A DNA stretch of 64,000 nt from Hericium rajendrae. Lineage: Eukaryota > Basidiomycota > Agaricomycetes > Russulales > Hericiaceae. The notes beneath the pieces were generated by a model that was given only the letters and a program-made list of their open reading frames with translations, was not told the DNA's origin and did not search any database. The stretch spans positions 558,001-622,000 of the forward strand of contig CM065887.1 in the NCBI GenBank assembly GCA_033439255.1, in the 5' to 3' direction. The position numbers were made by a program, and so were the translations under genes. This document shows positions 25,259-36,971 of the stretch, piece after piece (position 1 is the first letter of the stretch; each line of letters starts with the position of its first letter).

Positions 25259-27284
25259 ATGATTCCCTCTATACTATACTCATTATCGCTCCTTGCCACG
25301 CTATCCTGGGCTGCGCCCTCCCCAAGCGGACCTCTTCACGTTCAATTGACCCGGAGGCAGGCTTCCAATGTTTCCCCTGATCGCTACTCTCAGATCGCGA
25401 AGAACCTTCGTCAGAAGTATGGCTGGGAAAACCATACGTCTACACTCGGTCGGCGTCAGAGCACAGCGGGCATCCCCATCACCGATGTGGTCTGTCTATT
25501 TCCTAATACCCACGACTCGAGCTTGTTTAACCGTAGTCATGTATAACATATCAGGGTGCAGACACCAGCTACTCTGGTTCCATCTCAATAGGCACGCCGT
25601 GAGTCTTACATTCAGCTGTTCCGAATATCAGAGAACTTAAATTTCATTGCAGAGGTCAACAGTTCAATGTAGTATTGGACACAGGTTCATCCGATTTATG
25701 GGTGCCCTCCACTTCATGCCAGAGCTGCCCCAATGGCACGCCTGAGTTCGATCCCTCGAGATCATCAAGTTTGCAAACGTCGACTAATCAGGGAACGTCG
25801 CTCACGATTCGATACGGCTCAGGCGAAGTCGCTGGTTCATTGGCTCAAGACACCGTATCCATGGGTCCATTCACGGTCCAAAGCCAGAGTTTTGGTGCGT
25901 ACTCTCTCTACCACAGTTCTTTCGTTGTCTGACCCCGCTTCAGCCCTTGTTAACCAGATGACAAGCGGTCTGATCGACGGAGACCTCGCTGGTATCATGG
26001 GCCTGGCCTTCCAGTCCATCGCATCCACCCAGGCCGTGCCATTCTGGCAAGCACTTGTGAACAACAATGAGTGGTCTCAGCCGATTATGTCGTTCCAGAT
26101 TGCTCGCTTTCTCGACGACGCCCAGGCGACTGAGGACGAGCCCGGAGGTGTCCTCACCTTTGGAGGCACCAACTCCTCTCTTTTCACTGGAAACATCGAC
26201 TTCCAGAATTTTCCGAGAGTGGCACACAGCCATCGTTCTGGCTCCAGACCGTTACCTGTATGTTTGTTCTGTATCACGATGTCGATATTCCACTCATCGG
26301 CCCGCGATCATCAGCTGTCTTCGTGGGCGGGAATTCTGTTTCCATCCCATCTGGCAACGGTGCTCTTGCTGCTATTGACACGGGAACCACTTTGATTGGT
26401 GGCCCAACTGACGCTGTGAATAATATCTGGGGTGCTGTGAGCGGCGCGTTACCCATGAGTGGCCAGGACCAAGGCTTTTGGGCCTTCCGTATGTGTTTTT
26501 ATATCTCATTATCCCTTGTCTCAATATTCCCTACTAGCTTGCAACACGAAGGTTAATGTCTCGTTCTCGTTTGGCGGTAATTCGTGGCCAATCAGCCCCA
26601 GTGATATGAACCTTGGCAGCGTGGGAAGCGGGATGTGCAGAGGCGCAATCTTTGATGTCAGCCAGGGGTCGAATATTCCCGCCAACGGTGGGACACCCAG
26701 CTGGATCGTCGGTGGCACATTCCTCGTATGTCCCTGTGGCGCCTTTCTGGTACCTTGGCTTAACGTTCTGTATACAGAAAAACGTATACTCTGTCTTCCG
26801 CACAACCCCCCCTTCCGTCGGCTTTGCCCAGCTGTCTGACGCTGCCGGTGGGTCACCAGGTACGACATTGATCTTCTCACCTTCACTGTCTTCTATGTTC
26901 TTGCCCCATCCGTCCATGGCTTTATTGCTTTCGCTTGCGACCGAGGTCCTCGCGTGGTGTTTCTCCTCACACCTGCTCTTCTCTTTCTGCAGGGGCAGCG
27001 GCGTTGTCTAGCTTCTCCTCCGCAGCCAACGTACCAATGACGTCCCTTTCAGGCTCTCCCGCATCGGCCACTGGCTCGTCCCGCGTGACCCAAACCGGTA
27101 ACCCCCTGCCCTCCGTCAGTGGCAGCGGCGCCTGTATGTATCCTTATTCCCTGCATAGATGTGACTACTCACGCGCAACATTACAGTCTCTGTGCACTAC
27201 GGATCTGGCTCAGTTACGACGGCAGTCGTATTGTCCGTCCTCGTCAGCCTCCTGTCCAGCACGCTGGTCTTCAGCCACGCCTAA
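25259..27284 (+). CDS. Secreted, probably GPI-anchored aspartic protease (A1), with apparent 2-bp frameshift
   Basis: Pepsin-family endopeptidase. Exons are 25259-25489, 25555-25598, 25653-25894, 25944-26257, 26315-26488, 26538-26725, 26778-26859, 26993-27133 and 27187-27284 (about 503 aa if in frame). A signal peptide (LYSLSLLATLSWA) and a propeptide with Arg-Arg sites come first. The catalytic motifs are VLDTGSSDLWV (Asp about 101) and AIDTGTTLIGG (Asp about 298). A Ser/Thr-rich stretch and a hydrophobic C-terminal tail (VVLSVLVSLLSSTLVF) suggest a GPI anchor. In exon 4 the frame that gives VLTFGGTNSSLFTGNIDFQNF must shift at 26213-26219 (CCGAGAGTGG) to continue into the conserved FWLQTVT, as if one AG were extra. 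Exon 4 length is off by two for the same reason. The gene may be broken, or this may be a base-calling artefact. Confidence 0.88.
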
Positions 27285-30200
27285 TCGCACACGCACTGAA
27301 GCCGATCTATTCAATTTATGGAAACGAGGCGCTACCTAGATGCTGTGGCATACATGCATGCACTGACGAGCTTGGCTTACTGTTATAATCGAGGATAGAC
27401 CCGGATGAACGCTTACTTACGCATTGGACCGTCGTTTGCCCTGTAATCTAATACTACTTCTTGAAGCGCTAGCGCCATATACCACTAACGCTAACCGGTT
27501 TCATGGCAGTCCGCTGTGCTTCATCTGACCGAGTCTGAGTGCATGCAGTTCGATCGGACCGCGTACGTGGTTCGACGGCGGTAAGATGCGAGAGTGCGGA
27601 TCCGAAGTGGCAGGGCCCGAAAGTCCAAAGTATGTATGACGAAATGGGTGTTAGATAGCAATTACATGGGCGGGCGGCAGTGTCGAAGGCTGCGCCGATG
27701 TCCACATGCACACTGTCCGGGAAGAAGCCCGGCGTGGGCTTCGGAACTACGAACGTCCGCTGCAAGGTATGAAGTCACCGTCGGGTAAGGCCCGGAGCAG
27801 CGCGTCGATAGCCTTGCTCGGTGCTTCATCATTGTTGTGGTCCTCCGTGACTCGTGCGCAAGCGCTGTGGGCAGGACAGCCGTTGATGTAATGAAACGAT
27901 GGCCGGGCAGGTCGCATTGCTGGAATAAGCCCGGAGGAGGTGGGATTGTTGGAAGAAGGTCGAAAGGTGGATGCGGGGATTCATGTCCTCGATAAGCTGC
28001 CGATGATATTAATTTATTGTTCGGCAGGAACATGAGACTGGCGTCGATCCCGGCAGAGTCGAACACAGGTCGAGCAGGGCACGCCTTTAAGTAACACGAT
28101 CCTGTGAGAAGAACTGTGCGTGTAGGCGATCCAGTGCGTTACTTGCGCGAAAGATACTGTAGCGCGCGTCTGTTCTGACAGCAGGCACGCACATTGACAG
28201 CTTGTTTTATGATCGGAAGTGTGATGAAGACCGGCGCCTGGGGGAGGAGCGGACGGGCGTTCGGTTCTCATGGGGAAGGAGACTGATATGGAGGGACAGA
28301 AGACGGACATGAATTCTCGGTGAGGGAATTGCTGTGATATCGATAATGCTTGCGCCGCGGACCGAGGTCGACCCAAGGTATCTGATGTTCTCGTGCATGC
28401 GGCCAGCTATCTGAAACAATTCAGGAAGCGCTCGAGTCCCGCAACTAACAAAGAGAATACCAACCCAGCCCGATAACGTGTGATAAAACTGTAGGAAATG
28501 CGTCTGCTATGCGCGGGGAATATTCCGGCGCTGGTGTGATGGTGCCGACACAGATATGGACCGCCAGGGGGAGCAGTCGGTCAGCCATGGCGAAGAGCAT
28601 TGGCTTCAGTGAGTTGAGGCCTTGAGTGCGGGCCTGACGCCGCCCAGGACGCTGCGTGGTGCGTCGCGAAGCGGGTGAAGCGCAAGTCCACGGAATAGCT
28701 TGATGGCGGCGACATGTGCATGTGAGGTGCGGCGCCGACGCGAGAACGGATGTGACGAGGCACAGTTCGTATCAGGAGGGACGGTGCGCATGGGCTAGGT
28801 CACGTTGTCGACGGAGTGCGTAGGCCTATCGGGGACGGGGGAGGAGAGGGACGCGGCGGGCGTGCTCGGCACGCAAGGGGGTTGAAGACCATTTGAGTGA
28901 ACGGCGGGACAGCATCGAGATAGCAGAGAGCGCCGCGCTCTGTCCTGTAAGACGACGTCAATACCAGATGTCCATGCTCGCAGGACACTGGCGCTGTTGG
29001 TCGCCAATTGCGGCCTGGAAGGCGGCCAAGAAAGAAAGGCTTCGAGGGGGGTCCAAAGGAGTACGAAGCTTGACGAGAAAGTGGAGAAGGCAGCATACAA
29101 GGCGGCTTTGAGAGAGGGAGGGACGGGGTGGAATAATTGGGCCGTTGAAGGTGGGGAGCTGGAGCGAGGGAGTTGAAGTAGAGGAGGGGGGAAGAGTCCG
29201 AAGGAGGAAATGGAGCGATGAGAACTAACGGTGGGTAATTTGGGCTACGAGGACGTGGTCGGAGGCGGAAACAACAGAGCCAGCGCAAAGGCTCAGACTT
29301 CGCCACGCCGGCCCCCACCATCCGCTCATGGGCGCAAGGCGGCATCTCAAACTATCACATTTTTTAACCACAAACTGACGAAAGAAGTGAAAACATCCCC
29401 GGCAGGTCAACGGCAATTATACCATAACTGTTTCGTCCTTCGCTTCGTCAGTGTTCTCTTGACTCCCTTCTGTCGCTGCTCGCCGCTCGGAGACTCGCTA
29501 AAGGTCCACCGATTTAATTGTTCAGGCCGTTGTCTCCGACCACCGAAGAGGGCAAGGGATCTCTGCGAAAGTAGGTTTGCCCTGATTTTTGTCAGTGATC
29601 GATATTCATACGTATTAAACACACCCCAGAAATTCCCGGACCGTCAATACGAGGCAGAGTCTTGGTCTGTGCGCTGCATCGCACAGATTTTGTCTGAGTA
29701 ACCCATCTCTCCGGCAAAGGACTTTCCCGGCCCTCATACTGCTACTGGCCATTCCCCACATGCCAACAGATCCGTTGAGATTATGCAGGCCTCGCCGCGG
29801 ACAGGAAGATGATCTAGAAGTCGCAATCCGCCATGGATCATGATAGTTTGATCAATTACATATGTGGGAAGACGTCGGCAGTCAGTCCGCGCCACAGTCG
29901 AACTGCTTCAATTGCTTTTCATCTTGCCCAGCACCGTCTTCAAGATTTCAGGAATATTGCCTGCCGACTGGACCTGGCTGGGAGGTTCCAAAATTCCTTT
30001 TGTCCGCGTCCGCAGATCCGCCGAGGACGCAGGCGCTGTTGTTTAATCTGAAGGTCACAGCAGTAACATGAGGGGAGAAGGACGATGCTCACGTCAACTG
30101 CTTTCTCCGATGCAAAACGCTAGTATTTTTATGTCGTTGATCCTCGTTGCTGTGGCTTGACGACATAGTGCTCCATGCGACGCCGCGAGTCGAGGCGCTG

Positions 30201-33200
30201 CATGCCAGTCGGCGTTCGTCCAGCCCGGAATCGCTACGAGTTGCGTCAACAGCAGTATTTTAGTACGCGTCCGCTGGTCCAAACACCGGTCTTCGACGAA
30301 CCTTCGACAGCAAGCTCGACAGTGCCAAGCGCAAGGGTCACGGACAGCCCCGGCACTGCGTTGTGTCGGGATCTAGATCGATCCGAGAACGCGGGGATCT
30401 TACCCCGCGCGATAAGCAGCCTGTCATCAGATGCATCAGCGCGGAGTGCGCCCGGCAGAAGATAACGACATGCAAAACATAGAATAAAGACGATCTAGAA
30501 AGAGGCTTTGTTCTCAGGTACAATGCGTATGTAGACAGAAGACACTTGGAAAACTTACTTTCTTTGTCTTCGCGGCGCAATTCTATCTCGGTTCACGATG
30601 CCGCTTCTCGAGCATACTGGCAAAATCGTTCTCGAGTTGTTCCTACCCAAAATGCGCGCACTCGGCTAAAATGACGATACATGCCACAGGACTGGTATCC
30701 GCCGGTCCTTTGAACAGGCGCTGCTTGTGCCCCGGTGACAAGCTGCAAGGTTGAACGTACAACCTTCAGCCCACCTATTTCGAAAAAAAAACTTCTCCAG
30801 TATTTACACAACTCCGCCGCGTTGCGGGGCTTGCTGATGCGGTGCAAGGTCGTGTCGATCCCCCTTCATCAGCCCCCTCTTTCTCAGCGGAAATCGAGGC
30901 CTCCGCGCACTGCTGTCCCCGGTCAAGCCAAACAGGTAGATGCCGTCGCAAGCACTAGATCTCTTTCGACGTACGTCGTGGTTCGGCCGGAACGGCGCAG
31001 AGCGCCTTCTAGCCTATAATCCAGGAAGCCCTTGAACCAGGGCAGAAGGGCACAATCATGAAGGCTTCGGAGGACGGAGACCCGTGGGCCACTGCGTATG
31101 GCCGAGGTTCATTGTTCCTCGTACAACGCAAAGCTGACTGATCCGCTTCCCAATCCATATATCAGCGTGGGTAATTATGATCAGTTACATGTAATGAGTA
31201 ACGCACCGACGGTCCTGTATGACTTGCTAGAGACGCGCTAGCGATAAAGACCCACCACGAGGCAGGGAACTTACGCGAGGCCACCAGATCAATGATTGAG
31301 TAGCAATACATCCGAGAATCTCGCCAAATGGGCCGTGTAACGTAGCAAGCCAGTCGTTTACGACGAGCACAACGCTCGCTGGGTAGGCGTAACGCCCATG
31401 ACTATCGATGTTTTGGGACCTTGCGGCTGTGTCTAACTCCAGTTGTCATTGATGCACCGAGTGGATCATGACTGGTATGGAAATGTTTCAACGCCCAGCT
31501 GTGGACTGAGAGAATTGTTGATAGACGCCACGAAGTTGAGCTATTGATTCGCCCGAAGAGTCATCGGGTGTTGCCCTCGGTGCTGGTGGCGACGAGACGA
31601 TATGCTAAAACATCAACTGTATGCATAAGAAAAACAACCCCATCAGCAACGCGCGCAGTGCTGAATGCGCATACCAAGTTTGCGGGCCGTCATTAACAAC
31701 TCTGCACGTTACAGGTAACACCAACCACCAAGCTAGAAGTATGAGCGATGCATATTTGATCCGAGATCCCCGAAGGGAGGCCACCAGCCAAACCCCCTAA
31801 CTTTGATGCAGACCTTAAACACAGAACGACTTTCTTCTGTGTAAGATCTGCTCGGAGACTATGAGCGATGGTCGGGTTAGGAGCACATACTTTCCGCATT
31901 GATCAAGATGGTTTGAAAAGCCATATGGAACGTTCGTGTTGATTAGAAAGAAGCTTCTTCCAAGCGATCACGAACAAAGGATGTCCTGGTCTTTCAAGGT
32001 CATTCAAACGACAATACATGAGATACACATTTTGACAGGTACCTCGAAGCCGATCATACGCCAGTGGGGCACCCGATCCTTCTTGACCGACCAGAGATCG
32101 TCTCGCTCGATTATTCAGAGCAAAAAAAAATTAAGACTTGAAAGCATGTGTCCGAGCTTCGACAAACACTGCTATCCGAACATAAGGATCAGACCGCAGC
32201 ACGCCAAGCTGCTCCGGCGCGTGCGGTTGTACTTCATGAAATTTCATTATTCGGTACTAACACTTTCCGATACCGGAGTGCCAGTGAGTGTTAGAGAATA
32301 CACCTGGGTGGAGTTACTGGTAAGTGAGATTGGGATGAGGGTCTGATATTTCGTTGACATCTCGGTTTGTCAGGTTGAAGCAGCACTAGCACATGCTCAC
32401 CGTAGGAAATGTGAGCGTTTTCCCTCCGTCCGTGCAGGTGAGGTCTCGGCTTCTGAAAGGACAGAAATTGGCCGCATCGAACCATGCTGCGGCAGGGCAA
32501 AGGGGACCAACCTGTCTTCGCTTGATGCATCAAAAGAATCACCATGAAAGTTGATGGAACGCGTGGCTGGAGATCTTCGACGCTGAAAACGCATATTTAC
32601 CGGAAACTCATGTGCAGATAAGCGTTATTGATACCGAAATGCTCGTTAGACCATGCAAAACTTGTTACCGCTGTAAACACAATATGCATAGTCGGCGGAG
32701 CACTTGCCGGCGGTCGAGAACCTTATTTATTTGCTGGCAGTTTGTTGGAGTTGTGGGCAGTGTCGATGATGTACAACGTGGAAGATGCAAAATAGCGGTG
32801 ATATAAGAGACTGCCGACCGGACAGACAAGGATTTGAGATATTTGGTAGAGATATTTGCCTGGAGAGCAGACATCTGCGTTGGACGTAGCCAGTACGTAG
32901 CCAGTGCCAAGACGAGAGGCGGCTGTACCTGAGATTCGAACCGATCCTCGAGCAGCCCGAGAGAACGGTTCTGTTAGTCTGCCGACGTCGGACGCGGGCC
33001 GGTGCAACGTCTCAGCCACAGACGCGGCGTGAAATGCCCACGGTGAGAACGATGCGTGACCGGCGGGTGCAGCAAAACGTGTCACGTCGAGTCGATGGGT
33101 CCGTCGACGACCGCTGTTCATATTCTGAATTGATATGGACAGCATGACGCTCGTCTTGCTGTGGTGTTTCGGAAAGGAATGGCTGTGAAACGCTTTGGCG

Positions 33201-33602
33201 AGAGATGTGCGAGCATGCGGCGTGATGAAATTGCCGCGCGTTGTGCCGCTTGACCGCCGCATTGGCGGGGAGCAGGTGGTATCGCCCTGAGACGGGAATG
33301 GTTTTGACGCCTGGATCGCATCAGATGGATCTGTAAGTTTAGCGGAGGATGATGCTTACATAGTCGTGTAGTATTTCGCCGACTCGACCTTGTTCGCTCC
33401 CTTGTCTGAGGCCAGTATTTATCTCCTCCATGGCCCTCTGACCTTCCCTCACTCCTCGCCCCGGTTCCGCGCAGGCCCTTTTATATTCCAACTTCTCCTT
33501 CGTACGGGGAGCCCCAGCCGCCCCTCCCATTCCTTCCTTCTCTTCGAAACTACTGGTTTCCCCTTTTGCCTTTCGTTTATTTTTAACTAATTGCTCCCTG
33601 TA
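27285..33602. other. Gene-poor 6.3-kb interval
   Basis: No gene could be assembled. Coding-like pieces appear on the minus strand. At 28594-28425 the frame reads MLFAMADRLLPLAVHIC and can be spliced to IAGRMHENIRYLG (about 28410-28207). Between 28090 and 27660 three overlapping frames alternate. Long pyrimidine or purine runs at 28800-29230 inflate open frames on both strands. From 30600 to 33300 frames are short and without motifs. A small tandem duplication (ACGTAGCCAGT, 32884-32905) is present. The interval could hold decayed genes or an old mobile element, but no transposase, integrase or reverse transcriptase motif was seen. Confidence 0.4.
32884..32905. repeat. Tandem duplication, two copies of an 11-mer
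   Basis: ACGTAGCCAGT occurs twice in direct contact (32884-32894 and 32895-32905). No function is suggested. Confidence 0.7.
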
Positions 33603-35978
33603 ATGGCCGAGAAGAGCGCGCCGGGTCCGAGTCGTGGCACAGGGCCCACATTGCAAAGAGGCAAAGCATGTCTTCGATGCAGGTGCGCTCCGTCTGTAGG
33701 TCCATGATTCTCGCGTCTGACCCATTGTCGCGTATACAGGAAGAGGAAGATGGTATGCGTCATGCCCACTTGCTGCCTGATCCCCGGCTGATGCATGTCT
33801 GCTACAGAGGTGCGATGGCACTAAACCCGCCTGTCAACAGTGTCAACGCGCGAAGAAGGGAGACCTTTGTGAGTACGACGACGGCAAAGGGAAGACACGG
33901 ACACAGGTCCTTCGCGAGAACATTGCTCGTTTGGAAGCACGCATCAAAGAGTTGGAGGATCCGGAACGCACGTCGTCTTCCGTCACTTTATTCGATCCCC
34001 ACTCTTTTGGCTATTCCGAGGAAGAGTCTTCTTCGAGTGCCGGATCACCGTCCAGTCTTCCCTTTTCTCAATCGCAATCGCCATATCCCTTTGGTGTGTA
34101 TCACAATCTATGTGATTGGTGTCGGTCCACTTATGATCTTCTGTCAGGCAACACTTCGCCCCCACCCTCAATACACACCCCGCCCCACCAGTGGCTTCAG
34201 GTAACTGTTAGCTTTGTTGGGATTTTGACGCTCCATTTATCCACACTTCTTTTATTCAGAAGACAGAGTCCCCTATCCCGTTCAAGGGGACCACCGAAGT
34301 GGAAGTGGAGGAGCTACCGGTTGAGCTCAAACAATCGCTGTAGGTTATTTCCTGTGTCGCGCTGAGCAATCTACTAACCAATGAGACAGCCTGGACATAT
34401 TTTTACCTCATCGGCAGCAAGTCGGTTTCGAGATCAATGTCGAGCGTTTGCGGAATTCGCTTCATCTACCTATGGAGGAACAACGCCATCCTGTGCTAAT
34501 GAACGCCATTTACCTTTGGGCGTGTTACCTCTCGCGCCCCCAGTCTCTAGGCCAGCACGAACCGATGTATCTGTCGCGTGCGCTTGAGTATCTTGATGAA
34601 GCTCTGCAGAACCCTTCGCGTGTCGTCGTCGACCTTATTCAAGGCTGTTGTCTCATCTCCATGTACTTGCTTACCAACGGACGGCTCCTCGAAGGCAGTT
34701 ACCATGCGAGCAACGCGGCCTCCATGGCGATGCAGTGGGGTCTGCACAGGCAAGTGTCAGAAGAACCAGATACCGGAGAGTGCATGGAGACCAATTTCAA
34801 ACTGCCGCCGGCACAGGATGCTATCGAGCGTGGAGAGCGGATTCTTGCCTTTTGGCAGGTCTTTATCCTTGACCGCTGCTGGTCTGTCGTACTTCAACGG
34901 CCGTCCACGATCCAGGACGGACGAGATATGATGACCGCCATCACAGTGCCGTGGCCTCAGGACATGGAGGACTATGAGGCAGTCAGTCTTTTGTTTATCG
35001 TATACTGTGTTCATTTTTGTGACGCGCTTAAAGGGAAATTTCAACACTATATTGGACTTCCCGACCGTGCAGAGCTTCTTGGCGCACCAAATACAATTGC
35101 CGGGGTTCGCAGGTGGCTTCTCGCACCTCGCTCTGCGCGCCAAAGCGTCGGCTTTGTTCGAAACTGCAGTCAAGCTGTCAGCAACCTGGAATTCTCGTGA
35201 GTCATTAGCTTAACCCGTCTCGATCAGTCTCTCGTTACTGACCGAGGATAGCCGTTGCCTTATCAGAAACGCTCGATGAGGAGACACAAGCGCTTGAGAA
35301 CACCGTCATTCGCTTTTCATCCAGTTTGCTGCCCGTTCATCAGCTCAATGCGACTCTCGCTGTTGACAAGCATGCACTCATCGTCATCCATACGCTCGCC
35401 CAAGCAGCGCTCATCCGATTGCATTATCGTTTCGGCGAGACCGATCCAATGCGGCACGAAAAATGCCTTCAAGCGGCCCGTGCTTGCGTATTCATCATAC
35501 GCCATATTGGTGACGCCGATTACGATTACCTCGATCCCATTATTGGGGTAAGTATTCACGCTTGCCGTCTTCTACCCATCTCACTTAACCTTTATATAAC
35601 AGTCCTGTTGGGGATCGGCATCTGCCGTCTTTACCCGCGAGATCACTAGGATGGAAGCTTGGTCTGCCGTTAACACTACAGAGACGCGTGCACATGTCGC
35701 GACGATCGTCAGCGCAATGTCGAAACTTAGCATGAAATTCCCACTGTTAGGTAATATGCTCAGTCACTTGTTTGTCGCCAAAGCCAGACCTCAATCTTCC
35801 TTCCTATCCTGCGCAGGCTTCCAAGCCTCGCGAATTCAACGAGCCTTCGGCACGATCTGACACTTCACCATCATATCAGACGGACACTGTGAAGTCCTTC
35901 ACGCCAAAAGGAGCCATAATGAACCCAACGTTCTGGAACGGACTCGGACTCACACCCTTATGGACATCGCCTCTATAA
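33603..35978 (+). CDS. Zn2Cys6 transcription factor with fungal-specific TF domain
   Basis: Nuclear DNA-binding regulator. Exons are 33603-33682, 33740-33752, 33808-34093, 34148-34200, 34260-34339, 34390-34981, 35034-35196, 35252-35547, 35603-35750 and 35788-35978 (633 aa). The zinc cluster is at residues 23-52 with spacing C-x2-C-x6-C-x6-C-x2-C-x8-C (CLRCRKRKMRCDG, then CQQC). A short coiled coil follows (LRENIARLEARIKELED). The middle-homology region begins LDIFLPHRQQ and contains YLWACYLSRPQ and AFWQVFILDRCWSVVLQRP. Exon 2 is only 13 nt and encodes the basic KRKM of the zinc cluster. Intron 9 is short (37 nt) but is the choice that reaches the PSYPAQASKPREFNEPS tail. Target genes are unknown; the FAD monooxygenase lies about 1 kb downstream. 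Confidence 0.92.
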
Positions 35979-36971
35979 TGCTAACTTCACGTTCTTTACG
36001 AATCGTATCTACGATGGACACCAACTCTCGGACATTCTTTATGGGATGACACTCGTTAGCAGCCACTCGGACTGCCTCGGACATTAGGACATTTTGGACA
36101 TTTTGGACATTTACCTTCGGACTCTTCTAGGACTCTTCGTGGACATTGTCACCGAACTTTACACATATTTTACCGCATTCCCCCGCAATACCTACTTCAA
36201 TGGATATTACCCTTCATACCATACATACATACAAAAGTTACCTTCGCATTGACATTGCTATCGCTTGCAGTTATCTTTATCTGATTGTAGGCTAATTACG
36301 CTCAGACACTTTGGCTAACACGTTTGTACTTTCTAGTCTCCCGCTCTTGCAATACGACACACCCCTGCCACAGCACGGTATTGGTCCTCAATGGGCGTTG
36401 CGTACTACCGAATGGGTCTGTTCCTGTTTCTCCGTCGGTGACTGACTGGGCGACCACTCTAGACCTACCGAGACCGATTGCTATTCAGTCTCGTATATCA
36501 TGGGGCTAACGACAACGGCGCGATGGGCGCGAGGAAGGCTATTCTGCCAGCATAGTGATCTCCGTCGCCGCCAACTCTATCCCATATGTATACCTACTGA
36601 CACCGCGAAGCTGTCACCTCCTTTTTCCTGGCCCCCAGGCCAAACCCCGGTCCCTGTTCGTTCCCTCCACCTCTCCATTAGTCTCCCAGTGTTTTCCGAC
36701 CACGATACTGGCAGGCTGCGAAGGTTTTCCTTTTAATCCACACTTTTCTCCATGACAGATCTCGAGGGACAGCTGTCTTTGCGCCCTGCCCATGACCAGC
36801 CGCTCGACGTGTAGAAAGCGTATTTAAGGTCGCGCCTCGCGCAATGGTCGTTCTTCATCGCCCCGCACATCCACTTCGTGCGTTCCTGCTCTCGACTTCG
36901 CGACTGCTCACCGCGTTCTGTTCTTGCGTAAAACTCTTCTTACCGTTCTATTCTTGCTCTTCCCTTCCATC
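35979..36971. other. Intergenic between the regulator and the FAD monooxygenase
   Basis: A 993-base spacer. It starts with a GGACATT-repeat patch and includes a TATTTAAG element at 36821-36828, about 150 bp upstream of the monooxygenase ATG. Short ORFs here are not supported. Confidence 0.45.
36079..36113. repeat. Short tandem repeat of GGACATTTT
   Basis: Four contiguous 8-9-nt units (GGACATTA, GGACATTTT, GGACATTTT, GGACATTTA) just downstream of the regulator gene. Further isolated GGACATT copies occur nearby (about 36032 and 36140). Confidence 0.75.

Noticed and set aside
26217-26245. 29-nt intron that would bypass the aspartic protease frameshift
   Set aside because: It would keep phase but is too short, and it removes the conserved FW region of the family. 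A 2-bp indel is the simpler reading.
28800-29345. 181-codon minus-strand Pro/Ser-rich ORF
   Set aside because: It sits on long purine/pyrimidine tracts where all three frames stay open. No start context or domain supports it.
29231-29701. 156-codon plus-strand ORF in the gene-poor interval
   Set aside because: No domain, no splice-supported extension, and composition like the surrounding non-coding sequence.
32900-33010. Possible tRNA on the minus strand (sequence GGTTCGAATC, B-box-like)
   Set aside because: The flanking bases do not form a T-stem, and no A box, anticodon arm or acceptor stem could be folded.
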